This document shows positions 34,796 to 43,503 of a DNA stretch of 64,000 nt, piece by piece; position 1 is the first letter of the stretch; every line of letters starts with the position of its first letter. A model generated the notes under the pieces. That model saw only the letters and a list, made by a program, of their open reading frames with translations, ran no database searches and was not told the DNA's origin. Source of the DNA: Candidatus Saccharimonadota bacterium (GTDB lineage Bacteria; Patescibacteriota; Saccharimonadia; Saccharimonadales; Saccharimonadaceae); assembly GCA_017510925.1 (NCBI GenBank), contig JAFWLT010000008.1, positions 1-64,000 on the forward strand. Reading direction: 5' to 3'. The translations under genes were made by a program, and so were the position numbers.

Positions 34796-35209
34796 TTATT
34801 CAGCTGCTGGAGCTTCTTCAGCTGGAGCAGTTTCTTCGGCTGGAGCCTCAGCTGGTGCCTCTTCGGCTGCTGGTGCTTCTGCAGGAGCTTCTTCCTTTGG
34901 CTGGTTTTTGCGAAGCTTATCTGCATGCTTTGCAGTTTTGTTTTTCTTAGGAGCTTCTTTATACCATTTAGGAAGTTTGATCCCATTCTTTTTAAGGATC
35001 ATAGCTACACGGCTTGAAGGCTGTGCGCCATTTTTAAGATATTTTTCTACCAATTCTTTGTTTAGAACAAGGGCTTTGGTAGCTGGGTTGTAATTGCCGA
35101 CCTCAGCCACAACGCGCCCAGAAAGAGGGTGACGCTGGGATTCTTGGACGACTATCCGGTACACTGGTAAATGTGCACGGCCATTACGCTGCATACGAAT
35201 CGCGAGCAT
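34796..35209 (-). CDS. rpsP: 30S ribosomal protein S16 with Ala/Pro/Glu-rich tail
   Basis: 137 residues; the S16 core (MLAIRMQRNGRAHLPVYRIVV, EVGNYNP, NGAQPS) takes about 85 residues and is followed by a basic linker and a tail of repeated APAEE units. S16 stabilises the 30S body. It has a TTGTAT/TAAAAT promoter (17-nt spacer) about 30 nt upstream and an AAAGGAG site 6 nt before the ATG. It is divergent from khpA, a common neighbour of rpsP. Confidence 0.96.
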   Translation of the reverse strand: MLAIRMQRNGRAHLPVYRIVVQESQRHPLSGRVVAEVGNYNPATKALVLNKELVEKYLKNGAQPSSRVAMILKKNGIKLPKWYKEAPKKNKTAKHADKLRKNQPKEEAPAEAPAAEEAPAEAPAEETAPAEEAPAAE

Positions 35210-35327
35210 ATTTTCTCCTTTAAATTTACTATACTTGATATTTTAGCATAAAAATCCTAAAAATACAAGGTGCAAAATGCTTGCCGTGTGCTATAATAGA
35301 GATATAATTTAATAAATTGGAGAAAAT

Positions 35328-35774
35328 ATGGCTACTATTGACCAGCAATTCGTAGAATATATCGTAAAAACCTTAGTGAATAATCCAGACAAAGTATCAG
35401 TAGAGCGCAAAATTGATGAAAAGGGTGTGCTTCTCTCTCTTACGGTGGATCCAGAAGATGTCGGTAGAGTAATTGGCCGTCGTGGCGCAACTGCTCAATC
35501 TATTCGTGTACTATTAAGAGCTCTTGGCACCAAACAAGATGCTAGATATAACCTAAAGATTGTAAACACTGATGAAGAAGGTGAAGAACGTCCAGCAAAA
35601 GCTTCCAAAAAAGAGGCAAAACCGGTAGAAGAAACTGCTGAAGAAGCCGTAGGCGAAACCGAAGAAATCGAAGAACCAGAAGAAGAGGAGGAAGAGGAGG
35701 AAGAAGAAACCACTTCCGAACTTGCCGAAAAAACTCGTGCCGAACTCGCCGATCTAGATGATCTAGATATATAA
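35328..35774 (+). CDS. khpA: KH-domain RNA-binding protein KhpA-like, with acidic tail
   Basis: 148 residues. The first ~75 residues form one type II KH domain with the GxxG loop inside VGRVIGRRGATAQSIRVLLRALG. The remainder is acidic, including an uninterrupted run of about a dozen glutamates. KhpA binds RNA, often with KhpB, and affects cell division and translation in Gram-positive bacteria. Its gene neighbours rpsP in many genomes, and here it is divergent from it. A TATAAT (context GTGCTATAAT) lies about 30 nt before the ATG and a GGAGAAA site 4 nt before it. Confidence 0.85.
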   Translation: MATIDQQFVEYIVKTLVNNPDKVSVERKIDEKGVLLSLTVDPEDVGRVIGRRGATAQSIRVLLRALGTKQDARYNLKIVNTDEEGEERPAKASKKEAKPVEETAEEAVGETEEIEEPEEEEEEEEEETTSELAEKTRAELADLDDLDI

Positions 35775-35781
35775 TAAAAGT

Positions 35782-35803
35782 AGCCCTTCGGGGCTATTTT
35801 TTG
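35782..35803 (+). terminator. Intrinsic terminator of khpA
   Basis: TAGCCC (35782-35787), a TTCG loop, GGGCTA (35792-35797) and then six T. The T-run is also the upstream end of the FISUMP promoter repeat. Confidence 0.92.
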
Positions 35804-36791
35804 TTGCATTTTTATCACGCCTATGCTAACATAAAGTTATGAAAACAAAGGTCAAGCATATTCTTACAATTATTGGTATTTTTCTTGGTGGCAGTTTACT
35901 CACCTCCTCTGCCTCAGCCATCGTCACCTACGAAGGCCATTCAGACGTACAGTTTACTTTTGCTCCATTACTCACACTAACTCTCAGTAGTACTCTCACA
36001 GATTGCCCTACACCATATGAAGATCCTACCTTCTGTATAGAAGGTTTAACCCCGGGTACAGAAGCCTTATCTAACACTGTTACTGCTACAGTTAATACCA
36101 ATAGCTCAGCAGGTTATACTCTTTCTGCTAAAGTAGCAGGTACTTCACTAGACGGTAATCATACTTTCAGTAATACAGACCTAATATCTCTTTCTGGCCA
36201 TTCAGACAAATTCACCATGATAGACGATACTTCATCTACATCACTTGCTGCTGGTGAATGGGGCTTTACTCTAACTGGTGATGCAGTATCTCCTGCTACA
36301 CCTACTTACATGACACTCAGTGATTCTACAGAAAGAATCATCAATGCTACAGTAGATAAATCTGGTACTGCAGCTACTGGCTATGATGGTACCAATACCA
36401 CAGATATGAACATAGGTGCCTATGCAGATACCACCCAAAAAGCTGGTCTTTATGGTAACGTCATTAACTTTACTGCTACATCCAATATCCAAATGCGTAC
36501 TGTAACCGTAGCTAAAAACAATAATGATGTAGCTAGTGTAGAAATAAACTCTGTAGATGGTGATACTATCACACCAGTCACTACTGGTTCCTGGGCAGAT
36601 GGACAAGCTCTTGGCATTTCTGCTACCTGTGCTAATAATACTATCTTCCTTGGCTGGGGTCTATCCGGAGACTTTGGTAGCATCACTAACCAAGATCTTG
36701 CTTCTACTACTTACAACGTTGGTGGCAACAATGTTACACTTACGGCGTATTGCGGCTCATATATTATGCAAAATATCACTTCTTCTATGTG
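35797..36791 (+). repeat. Long inverted repeat, arm B (promoter plus 5' part of a FISUMP gene)
   Basis: Nearly identical to 22572-23579 in inverse orientation, from the terminator T-run through the promoter, signal peptide and about 318 codons. Similarity ends after ACGTCTACGCC, where the two FISUMP domains diverge. Confidence 0.9.
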
Positions 36792-37464
36792 TACGTCTAC
36801 GCCAATCAGCGTGATGGACGCACGTGATGGACAAACTTATAGCATTGCTAGATTAGCTGATAACGAATGCTGGATGCTAGACAACCTCAACCTTGGTGCT
36901 ACTAATATTACTACTGCGTTAACTAGCGATAACACCAATATTCTAGATGTAGACACAATATCTGCAGCCACTTTCAACGCCTGGAGAAAAACTTCTGGCT
37001 CAGAGACCTACACAGACGGAGAATTTATCCCAATCTCTGGCACCGATACAGTTTCTGGCACCAAATATGGCACACTCTATAACTACTGTGCAGCATCAGC
37101 TGGTACTTACTGTTACGACCCAAGCGACGGCATAAATCACGGTAATCTCACCACCGACCTCTGTCCAAAAGGTTGGAAAATACCGACTACTAGCGAATTC
37201 ACTGCAACTGCTACTGCCTATAATAATTCTGTTAGCGAAGTGCACAACCCAGTTAGTAGCAACGGGGCGGCCTTTGCTTTCGCTGGCGTTTTCGCAGATT
37301 CCACACCTAGAGACAGGCAGTCTACAGGCGAGTACTGGACAGCTACCAAATACGGCAATAATAGTAATGGATTTGTGTATAGATTCAGTATCAACCCACA
37401 GGTAGATTTAACAGCTATCAACTTAAGACATAATGGCCTTTCTGTTCGCTGTATACTTAAATAG
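35839..37464 (+). CDS. Secreted FISUMP-domain surface protein, copy B
   Basis: 541 residues with the same signal peptide, beta-rich N-terminal region and InlB-like repeat as the protein at 21836-23536, but a different FISUMP half: DARDGQTYSIARLADNECWMLDNLNL, LCPKGWKIPT, EYWTATKYG and a final SVRCILK. The paired cysteines and the CPKGW motif are kept. The ATG lies 6 nt after a TAACAT -10 (35827-35832), so the mRNA should be leaderless. Its stop lies 2 nt from the convergent rnc stop. Role unknown; surface display or adhesion is inferred. Confidence 0.85.
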   Translation: MKTKVKHILTIIGIFLGGSLLTSSASAIVTYEGHSDVQFTFAPLLTLTLSSTLTDCPTPYEDPTFCIEGLTPGTEALSNTVTATVNTNSSAGYTLSAKVAGTSLDGNHTFSNTDLISLSGHSDKFTMIDDTSSTSLAAGEWGFTLTGDAVSPATPTYMTLSDSTERIINATVDKSGTAATGYDGTNTTDMNIGAYADTTQKAGLYGNVINFTATSNIQMRTVTVAKNNNDVASVEINSVDGDTITPVTTGSWADGQALGISATCANNTIFLGWGLSGDFGSITNQDLASTTYNVGGNNVTLTAYCGSYIMQNITSSMCTSTPISVMDARDGQTYSIARLADNECWMLDNLNLGATNITTALTSDNTNILDVDTISAATFNAWRKTSGSETYTDGEFIPISGTDTVSGTKYGTLYNYCAASAGTYCYDPSDGINHGNLTTDLCPKGWKIPTTSEFTATATAYNNSVSEVHNPVSSNGAAFAFAGVFADSTPRDRQSTGEYWTATKYGNNSNGFVYRFSINPQVDLTAINLRHNGLSVRCILK

Positions 37465-37466
37465 TG

Positions 37467-38222
37467 CTACTCTTTTGCGATATTTTTCTTAAACTCATCA
37501 ATTTCTGGCCCAAGAGTTTTACGAAACTTTTTTACCCCAAGTTTAGCGGCATTGGTTTGAGCATCTTGTTTAGAATGTCCTTCGCCAGAGGCAAATAATT
37601 CACCATTGATATACATACCTACTACAAAATGTTTATCGTGATCTGGGCCATCCTCTCTAAGGGTCCGATAAGTAGGTGTTACCCCTTCTACTTTTTGTGA
37701 AAGCTCTTGCACGTAAGATTTTGGATCTCTCCAAGTACCTTCCTCTATAATCGTATCGATCTTACACAAAATATGCTTATTAATAAATTCTTTCGCTGTA
37801 TCATATCCCTGATCTAGATAGATTGCACCAATGACAGCTTCAAAACAATCAGCCAAAATCACTTCGTGAGCTCTTTCAGACCCCTGTTTCTCACCTTTTG
37901 ATAAACGAACTAATGGCTCGTAGCCAAGCTCAATCCCAGCCGCTCCAATAGATTCTGTACGAACGAGCGCAGACCTAAGAGCAGTCATAATTCCCTCAGA
38001 TTCGTTGTATCTTCGATACAAGAAATCCGAAGAAACTAGTTCCAAAACTGCATCGCCAAGATATTCTAGTCTTTCGTTATGCTCCACTCCGGCTGAACGG
38101 TGTTCATTTACATAACTTCTATGAGTAAGAGCCGTTACAAGTAACATAATATCGTTAAACTCAAACCCTAATTTCTCCTTAGCGAATCTCTCGTAAGGAG
38201 TTGTATCCATAGTTTTTTCCAT
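37467..38222 (-). CDS. rnc: Ribonuclease III
   Basis: 251 residues. The catalytic signature ERLEYLGDAVLEL is followed by the second acidic site (DCFEAVIGAIYLDQG); the C-terminal dsRNA-binding domain (KSYVQELSQK ... GEGHSKQDAQTNAAKLGVKKF) is complete. It cuts double-stranded RNA, including rRNA precursors. It is the last gene of the leuS-to-rnc run and starts 5 nt after the Nudix stop. A second in-frame ATG four codons later is equally possible. Confidence 0.96.
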   Translation of the reverse strand: MEKTMDTTPYERFAKEKLGFEFNDIMLLVTALTHRSYVNEHRSAGVEHNERLEYLGDAVLELVSSDFLYRRYNESEGIMTALRSALVRTESIGAAGIELGYEPLVRLSKGEKQGSERAHEVILADCFEAVIGAIYLDQGYDTAKEFINKHILCKIDTIIEEGTWRDPKSYVQELSQKVEGVTPTYRTLREDGPDHDKHFVVGMYINGELFASGEGHSKQDAQTNAAKLGVKKFRKTLGPEIDEFKKNIAKE

Positions 38223-38227
38223 TTTTT

Positions 38228-38848
38228 TTAATATTCCCCTGCGCGAATTTTGCGCTTTGCAATTAACATTAACTTTTCTATATCGTCATATTCAATTACA
38301 TCAAGAGCGTCGGTAAAGTTAAACCATTTAATACCCTTCATCCATTTTTCGGCTGTTGGTGTCTCACGCGCATCTAATGCCTGAACTAGATAAATTTGCG
38401 TGGTCATCAAAACCAATTTGTCTGCTCTACGATATTTAAAATGAATTTTACCAAGCCAAGTGAGGACATCAAAATTGCGAAGACCAGTTTCTTCTTCAAT
38501 TTCCCGTCTAGCTGTCATTTTAGCTGTTTCGCCTGGCTCAATATGCCCCTTAGGGATCGTCCAACGTCCCTTAGAGTCCTGGATCAACAATATTTCAACA
38601 TCTTTTTTGTCAGCTGTCAAGCGAAAAACAATCCCACCAGAGGTTGGCTCACGCACAATTTCTTGAATTGCGGTCTTTTTTCTAAAAACTGCCGAAGTAA
38701 TTTTCTTTAGAGGTGACTGTTTGATTGCTTCCGTCGGTAAAGCTTCTGGTACCTTAAGCGCTCTTCTTTGCGCTGTCGGCTCCCCCGTCGGTTCCTTTAC
38801 CATCATCGGTCTTTTCGGCATCCTTTTTGTTGGTCCGTTTTGGTTCAT
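38228..38848 (-). CDS. Nudix hydrolase with basic N-terminal extension
   Basis: 206 residues. A Nudix box (G-x5-E-x7-REUxEExGU) is intact in [23 protein letters not shown]. Nudix enzymes cleave nucleoside diphosphates linked to another group; the substrate is not evident. About 60 basic, proline-rich residues precede the domain. With the ATG at 38848 the gene overlaps nusB by 95 nt in another frame. In-frame ATGs closer to the domain would shorten this, so the exact start is uncertain. Confidence 0.85.
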   Translation of the reverse strand: MNQNGPTKRMPKRPMMVKEPTGEPTAQRRALKVPEALPTEAIKQSPLKKITSAVFRKKTAIQEIVREPTSGGIVFRLTADKKDVEILLIQDSKGRWTIPKGHIEPGETAKMTARREIEEETGLRNFDVLTWLGKIHFKYRRADKLVLMTTQIYLVQALDARETPTAEKWMKGIKWFNFTDALDVIEYDDIEKLMLIAKRKIRAGEY

Positions 38849-39290
38849 CTTCTTCTACTACAATTCCGAGCTTTTTAAAGGCAGTACCGAGCACTCCATT
38901 TACGAATCTAGATGAAGAGTCGGAACCAAAAGCCTTGGCTAGCTCCACAGCCTCGTTGATAGCAACTTTCGGTGGCACAGTATCTTGGCATTCCGAAAGT
39001 TCATAAAGTCCCATCCGTAGCACATTGCGATCAATTGCTGAAATTGCCGAAATCGGCCATTCTGGTGCCATTGGGGCGAGAGCAGTATCGAGAGTTTCAA
39101 AATTGTCTACTACTTTATGAGTGAGATCATAAACAAACTCGGTATCACCCAAAGTCCCTTCATATGGCTCAATATTTTTCGCAATAATTGTGTCAAGATC
39201 GACTTCTGGGTCTTTTGCGAGAGTCCTGCACTCGTATTCATACAAGCTTTGCAGAACAATAACTCTACCTAAATGTCGATTACTTGCCAT
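38754..39290 (-). CDS. nusB: Transcription antitermination factor NusB with acidic/basic tail
   Basis: 178 residues. The helical NusB fold is recognisable by [12 protein letters not shown] near the start and by [46 protein letters not shown] near the end. NusB with S10 promotes antitermination on rRNA operons. A tail of about 30 Asp/Lys/Gly-rich residues follows and overlaps the Nudix gene. It starts 3 nt after rpmF. Confidence 0.94.
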   Translation of the reverse strand: MASNRHLGRVIVLQSLYEYECRTLAKDPEVDLDTIIAKNIEPYEGTLGDTEFVYDLTHKVVDNFETLDTALAPMAPEWPISAISAIDRNVLRMGLYELSECQDTVPPKVAINEAVELAKAFGSDSSSRFVNGVLGTAFKKLGIVVEEDEPKRTNKKDAEKTDDGKGTDGGADSAKKSA

Positions 39291-39293
39291 AAA

Positions 39294-39470
39294 CTACGCT
39301 TTCTTTTTTACTGTTTTTGAGGTTTTTACTCTGAGGTTTGGGGTCTTTTTCTTGGTTTCGAAGACCTTTACCGGAGATGTCTTATTAACTTTGCGAGCCA
39401 ATTTGAGACGGAGATGGCTTCTTCTAAGCCCCGTCTTTCTTGGGCTACTCTGTTTTTTAGGTTCAGGCAT
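39294..39470 (-). CDS. rpmF: 50S ribosomal protein L32, cysteine-free
   Basis: 58 residues: MPEPKKQSSPRKTGLRRSHLRLKL, matching the L32 start (MAVPKxKxSxxRxxxRRSHxxL), then a very basic tail. The usual zinc-binding CxxC...C pairs are missing and there is no cysteine in the protein. An AAGGAGC site lies 4 nt before the ATG. It stands just upstream of nusB. Confidence 0.88.
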   Translation of the reverse strand: MPEPKKQSSPRKTGLRRSHLRLKLARKVNKTSPVKVFETKKKTPNLRVKTSKTVKKKA

Positions 39471-39514
39471 TTTGCTCCTTAATTATATATAATTTTACCC
39501 ATTGTACCACTATT

Positions 39515-39715
39515 TTAGAGATTACGCAAGGCTTTCTTGATAGCAGGACGGTCAAAACCCACGATTTTCTGCCCATTTATCTCCGTAACTGGCACAGCGG
39601 TGATGTCAGGCTCTTTGGTAGCATCCATTTCTTTGTATTCTACCCCCATCTCGTCTAGCCAATTCATTAAAGCATGACAATACGCGCAGGTTGGAGTTGT
39701 ATATACTTTTATCAT
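39515..39715 (-). CDS. Glutaredoxin-like small thioredoxin
   Basis: 66 residues with a CAYC active site (TTPTCAYCHAL), the cis-proline loop (TAVPVTEING) and the GFDRPAI helix: a NrdH/glutaredoxin-type minimal thioredoxin fold. It probably reduces disulfides in the cytoplasm. The partner is unknown; no ribonucleotide reductase is in the window. It overlaps the SpoU gene by 4 nt (ATGA). Confidence 0.9.
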   Translation of the reverse strand: MIKVYTTPTCAYCHALMNWLDEMGVEYKEMDATKEPDITAVPVTEINGQKIVGFDRPAIKKALRNL

Positions 39716-40215
39716 AAATTCATTATAGCATAAATAGCAATGCTTGCCGCTACGGACACATTGAAGGATTCTTTTTTACCTTTCATCGGGATTTCTACAA
39801 AAAGATCAATTAAATTATAAAAATCCTCAGAGATACCATCAACTTCCTCGCCCAAAAATAGCACAATTTTATCGTCTAATTTTTCCTTCAACTTCGGATC
39901 ATTGATTTGACAAATATCCTGTTTTATGTTGTTTTCTAAGCCCACAATCTGGTAACCTTTGGCTTTTAAACCTAGAATTTTAGCTTTAATATCATCTGTG
40001 TCGATAATATCAAGCATATCTTCTGCCCCTAGGGCAGTTTTGTGAATCTCTTTATCTAATTTTTCTCTTAGATGTGGTAAGAGATTTTTATCGTGCACCC
40101 TCGGCGTATAACCAGACAAAATCACAGAAGATACCCCAAAACCTTCAGCAGATCTAAGAATTGCCCCCACATTGTAACAGGATCTAATATTATGTAAAAC
40201 TAAAACGATTTCCAT
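39712..40215 (-). CDS. SpoU/TrmH-family RNA 2'-O-methyltransferase
   Basis: 167 residues, the short form without an extra RNA-binding domain. Motif 1 is in VLHNIRSCYNVGAILRSAEGFG, motif 2 in VLFLGEEVDGIS and motif 3 in VEIPMKGKKESFNVSVAASIAIY, which build the SPOUT knot and SAM site. The target (tRNA or rRNA) is not evident. It is coupled to the Erm-like gene by a TAATG overlap. Confidence 0.9.
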   Translation of the reverse strand: MEIVLVLHNIRSCYNVGAILRSAEGFGVSSVILSGYTPRVHDKNLLPHLREKLDKEIHKTALGAEDMLDIIDTDDIKAKILGLKAKGYQIVGLENNIKQDICQINDPKLKEKLDDKIVLFLGEEVDGISEDFYNLIDLFVEIPMKGKKESFNVSVAASIAIYAIMNL

Positions 40216-40775
40216 TATAGCTCCTTTATCCTTTTTGCCTCAAATAACACCGTTGGCACTGCCGGTGGTGGAGTGAAATCTGTCGGCTTCATAGGATAAC
40301 GAATTTTAGTTTGGTAACTAGAAATTAGCTGCATCCCGAGTTGAGAAGTATAGTGTCTATCTGTATTCAAAAGCTTCAAAGCAAATTGCTTTTGCAAAAT
40401 TAAATAAAACGCCTCTGGTGGATTTTCTGCTTCGATTAGTTTGTGCACAATCTTCGAACTTAAATGAAATGGTGGATTAGCAAAAACCTTATATTCTTCT
40501 CTTGGGAGCTCAAAATCCAAAAAATCCTGCTCTACAATTTCTACATTTAATACTCCGGTTTTTTTCAGATTTTCCCTTAGCTTATTAGCAGTTTTTGGGT
40601 CCGACTCAACAGCAATCACTCTTGCTGCCTTTTTAGAAAGAGCCGTCGTGATTACCCCAGAACCAGCCCCAACCTCTACTACTAAATCTCGCTTTTTGAT
40701 ATTTGAGTGCCCAATCAACATCAGAGCTAATCTTGGGCTTCTTAAAAAATGTTGCGATAAAAGATGGTTGCGCAT
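40215..40775 (-). CDS. Erm/KsgA-family rRNA adenine dimethyltransferase, short form
   Basis: 186 residues. It has SQHFLRSPRLALMLI (Erm/KsgA N-terminus), the SAM loop VVEVGAGSGVIT, an acidic residue in VIAVESD, and the target motif FANPPFHLSSKIV. The last has NPPF where KsgA has NIPY (true in the second copy at 60251) and Erm has NIPF. The C-terminal helical domain of KsgA/Erm is largely absent. True KsgA is encoded separately, so this paralogue may methylate 23S rRNA as Erm does; that is inference. It starts 1 nt after leuS and overlaps the SpoU gene. Confidence 0.82.
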   Translation of the reverse strand: MRNHLLSQHFLRSPRLALMLIGHSNIKKRDLVVEVGAGSGVITTALSKKAARVIAVESDPKTANKLRENLKKTGVLNVEIVEQDFLDFELPREEYKVFANPPFHLSSKIVHKLIEAENPPEAFYLILQKQFALKLLNTDRHYTSQLGMQLISSYQTKIRYPMKPTDFTPPPAVPTVLFEAKRIKEL

Positions 40776-40776
40776 T

Positions 40777-43026
40777 CTATACTACTAAATTCACTAGCTT
40801 GGCTTTTTTGACAAAAATCTGCTTTTTGATACCATCTTCGGTATATTTTTGCACCTTTCTATCAGAAAGTACCATATCCATAATTTTCTTTTCGTCTTCT
40901 AAATCATCGGCAGATACTTCTAATTTAGCACGAAGTTTGCCATTGATTTGCACTACTACTGTCACAGTATCAGATACTAAATATTTTTCATCCCACTTTG
41001 GCCATTCGTCGTCAGCATCTAGTTTTTCTAGCATCTCTGATGCAAGATGTGGTGCAAATGGCTTCAATAACTTAGCCAAAGTTACCAAATCTTCAGAAGA
41101 AGCACCTACCTTATAAAGCTCATTTACATATTCCATAAGTGCCGCCACCGCAGTGTTGAAGTTATACTTGTGAATGTCTTCGGTAACTTTCTTAATAGTC
41201 TTATTTCTGATAATAATATTATCTACTTCTTTGATATCGCCTAGTAAGTTGTAACAACGATTAAGGAAGCGGTACACACCACCAACCGATCGTGGGTCCC
41301 ATGCTGCATCCATATCATATGGACCAATAAACATTTCATAGGTCCTTAAAGTATCTGCACCGTAACCGTCATTAATTACATCAAGAGGATCAATCACGTT
41401 CCCCTTAGACTTACTCATTTTCTTACCATCTGGCGCGTTGATATAACCATTATAGAGGAGTCTCTTGATTGGTTCTCTAAATGGTAGATATCCCTGGTCA
41501 GCAAAGAATTTACACCAAAATCTAATATAAAGAAGATGTGCTACGGCGTGGTCTGCACCTACATAATAATCTACTGGCTCCCAATACTTAATAGCTTCAG
41601 AATCCCAAGCAGCTTTGTTATCGTGTGGCGAAGCATAACGCCAAAGATACCAAGAAGAACAGGCATAGCCATCCAAAGTATCGGTTTCTCTAGTCATTTC
41701 TTCGCCGTCGATAGTAACCTTGAGCCAATCTTTAGCTTTGGCTAAAGCAGAACGCCCAGAATTGTCTGGTTGATAATCTTCTACCTCTGGGATTATTACT
41801 GGAAGTTGATCTTCTGGGATTGGATGTGGATTTCCCTCTTTATCGTAAGCGATTGGGATCGGGCAACCCCAATATCTTTGTCTGGAAATTAACCAATCAC
41901 GCATTTTGTAGGTAACTTTTGGCGTACCATAAAGATCTCTGTCCACGAGCTCTGTCTCTACGATAGGAAGATCGAATTTTTCGGCAAATTCGCGATCTCT
42001 ATCGTCCATTGCTGGTACTGCCATAATCGCACCAGTGCCATAACCAGCTAGTACATAATCTGCTACCCAAATTGGAATTTTTTCTTTGGTCGCTGGATTA
42101 ACAGCATAAGACCCTGTAAATACACCGGTTTTTTCCTTGTTTTCTTGGCGCTCTACTTCTGATTTTTTCAATGCATCAGCTTTGTATTTCATTACAGCAT
42201 CTTTACAGTCATCAGTTACAATAAAATCAAGCCCTTGGTACTCTGGGGCAAGCACGATAAACGTGGCACCCTTAATTGTATCCGGACGCGTGGTAAAGAC
42301 GGTAATATTCTTGCCATTATCAGCTTTAAAATCGATTTCGGCGCCTGCAGATCTTCCGATCCAATTCTTCTGCATTGTTTTGATTTTTTCTGGCCACTCC
42401 AGATTATCAATTTCATCAAGAAGTTCATCGGCATATTCAGTGATCTTAAAGAACCACTGCTTCATCTTTTTCTTTTCTACTTCGTGACCACAACGCCAAC
42501 ATTTACCATTTTCTACCTGCTCATTCGCAAGCACAGTTTGGTCTTCTGGGCACCACCACTGGTAAGACTCTTTTTGATAAGCCAAGCCCTTCTTGTAGAG
42601 TTGCAAAAAACACCATTGGGTCCATTTGTAATATTCTGGGTCCGAAGTATTTACCTCTCTAGACCAATCAATTGCAAAACCAAGCTTTTTGGCTTGTTTT
42701 CTGAAGTTATCAATGTTAACTTTTGTTATTTCTTGAGGTGCTGTACCAGTTTTAATAGCATAATTCTCGGCTGGAAGCCCAAAAGTATCATAACCGAATG
42801 GCCTAAGTACATTTAGCCCTTGCTGACGATAGAAACGAGTTAAAACATCTACGATAGTAAAATTACGAACGTGCCCAACGTGAAGACCAGCCCCAGATGG
42901 GTATGGGAACATCTCGGCAAGCATCATTTTTGGCATGCCGTCAATTTCTTTAGCAGAAAAAGCCTCAGTTTCTTCCCAAATTTTTTGCCATTTTTCTTCA
43001 ATTTTGAGTGGTTCGTATCTATCCAT
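40777..43026 (-). CDS. leuS: Leucyl-tRNA synthetase
   Basis: 749 residues, shorter than the usual 800-870. HIGH motif in FPYPSGAGLHVGHVRN, a zinc-like insert (CPEDQ ... CWRCG), the CP1 editing domain with FTTRPDT and GTGAIMAVPAMDDRDREFA, and KMSKS in GKKMSKSKGN. The reduction lies mainly after the editing pocket (between PIVETEL and YKMRDWLISRQRYWG) and at the C-terminus. The -10 box TATAAT (43034-43039) lies 7 nt before the ATG. Confidence 0.96.
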   Translation of the reverse strand: MDRYEPLKIEEKWQKIWEETEAFSAKEIDGMPKMMLAEMFPYPSGAGLHVGHVRNFTIVDVLTRFYRQQGLNVLRPFGYDTFGLPAENYAIKTGTAPQEITKVNIDNFRKQAKKLGFAIDWSREVNTSDPEYYKWTQWCFLQLYKKGLAYQKESYQWWCPEDQTVLANEQVENGKCWRCGHEVEKKKMKQWFFKITEYADELLDEIDNLEWPEKIKTMQKNWIGRSAGAEIDFKADNGKNITVFTTRPDTIKGATFIVLAPEYQGLDFIVTDDCKDAVMKYKADALKKSEVERQENKEKTGVFTGSYAVNPATKEKIPIWVADYVLAGYGTGAIMAVPAMDDRDREFAEKFDLPIVETELVDRDLYGTPKVTYKMRDWLISRQRYWGCPIPIAYDKEGNPHPIPEDQLPVIIPEVEDYQPDNSGRSALAKAKDWLKVTIDGEEMTRETDTLDGYACSSWYLWRYASPHDNKAAWDSEAIKYWEPVDYYVGADHAVAHLLYIRFWCKFFADQGYLPFREPIKRLLYNGYINAPDGKKMSKSKGNVIDPLDVINDGYGADTLRTYEMFIGPYDMDAAWDPRSVGGVYRFLNRCYNLLGDIKEVDNIIIRNKTIKKVTEDIHKYNFNTAVAALMEYVNELYKVGASSEDLVTLAKLLKPFAPHLASEMLEKLDADDEWPKWDEKYLVSDTVTVVVQINGKLRAKLEVSADDLEDEKKIMDMVLSDRKVQKYTEDGIKKQIFVKKAKLVNLVV

Positions 43027-43044
43027 AAAATATATTATAACACA

Positions 43045-43072
43045 AAAATCTCCCTTTTAACAGGGAGATTTT
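43045..43072 (-). terminator. Intrinsic terminator after rpsH
   Basis: AAAATCTCCCT (43045-43055) pairs with AGGGAGATTTT (43062-43072) around a 6-nt loop; on the minus strand TTTTTG follows. It ends the L3-to-S8 run before the leuS promoter. Confidence 0.9.
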
Positions 43073-43086
43073 TGCCAAAAGCCTGA

Positions 43087-43488
43087 TTACCAAACTCTGA
43101 TTAGAATTTCGCCACCAAGATGGTTTTTCTTGGCTTCTTTACCAGTCATTAGACCTTTTGAGGTAGATACAATTACCATACCACGACCAGATTTAATGGT
43201 TGGGATTTCAGCTGCACCGGAATATACACGGCGACCTGGTTTAGAAATCTTAGTGATTTCAGAAATCTTAGCTACTGTGCCTGGTTCATTAATTACTACG
43301 TGAAGTAATGCACGAGGAGTACCCTCTACCACGTCACAGGAAGCAAGATAACCATTTTTTACCAAAATTTCTGCGACCTTAAGCTTCAATTTTGAAGTAG
43401 GAACGAGAATTTCAGTCTTATTTACCATCACTGCATTACGAATGCGAGAGATGAAGTCAGCGATTTGATCTGTAGATTGTAATGACAT
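43087..43488 (-). CDS. rpsH: 30S ribosomal protein S8
   Basis: 133 residues. The N-terminus (DQIADFISRIRNAVMVNK) and the C-terminal RGMVIVSTSKGLMTGKEAKKNHLGGEILIRVW are diagnostic. It binds the central domain of 16S rRNA and represses the spc operon in E. coli. It is the last gene of the L3-to-S8 run; L6, the usual next gene, has been separated by 16 kb. Confidence 0.97.
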   Translation of the reverse strand: MSLQSTDQIADFISRIRNAVMVNKTEILVPTSKLKLKVAEILVKNGYLASCDVVEGTPRALLHVVINEPGTVAKISEITKISKPGRRVYSGAAEIPTIKSGRGMVIVSTSKGLMTGKEAKKNHLGGEILIRVW

Positions 43489-43503
43489 ATTTTCTCCTTT
43501 CTC

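Noticed and set aside
34619-35017. Plus-strand open frame spanning the small RNA region and antisense to rpsP
   Set aside because: It crosses two terminators, has no ribosome binding site and its protein is cysteine/phenylalanine-rich nonsense opposite rpsP.
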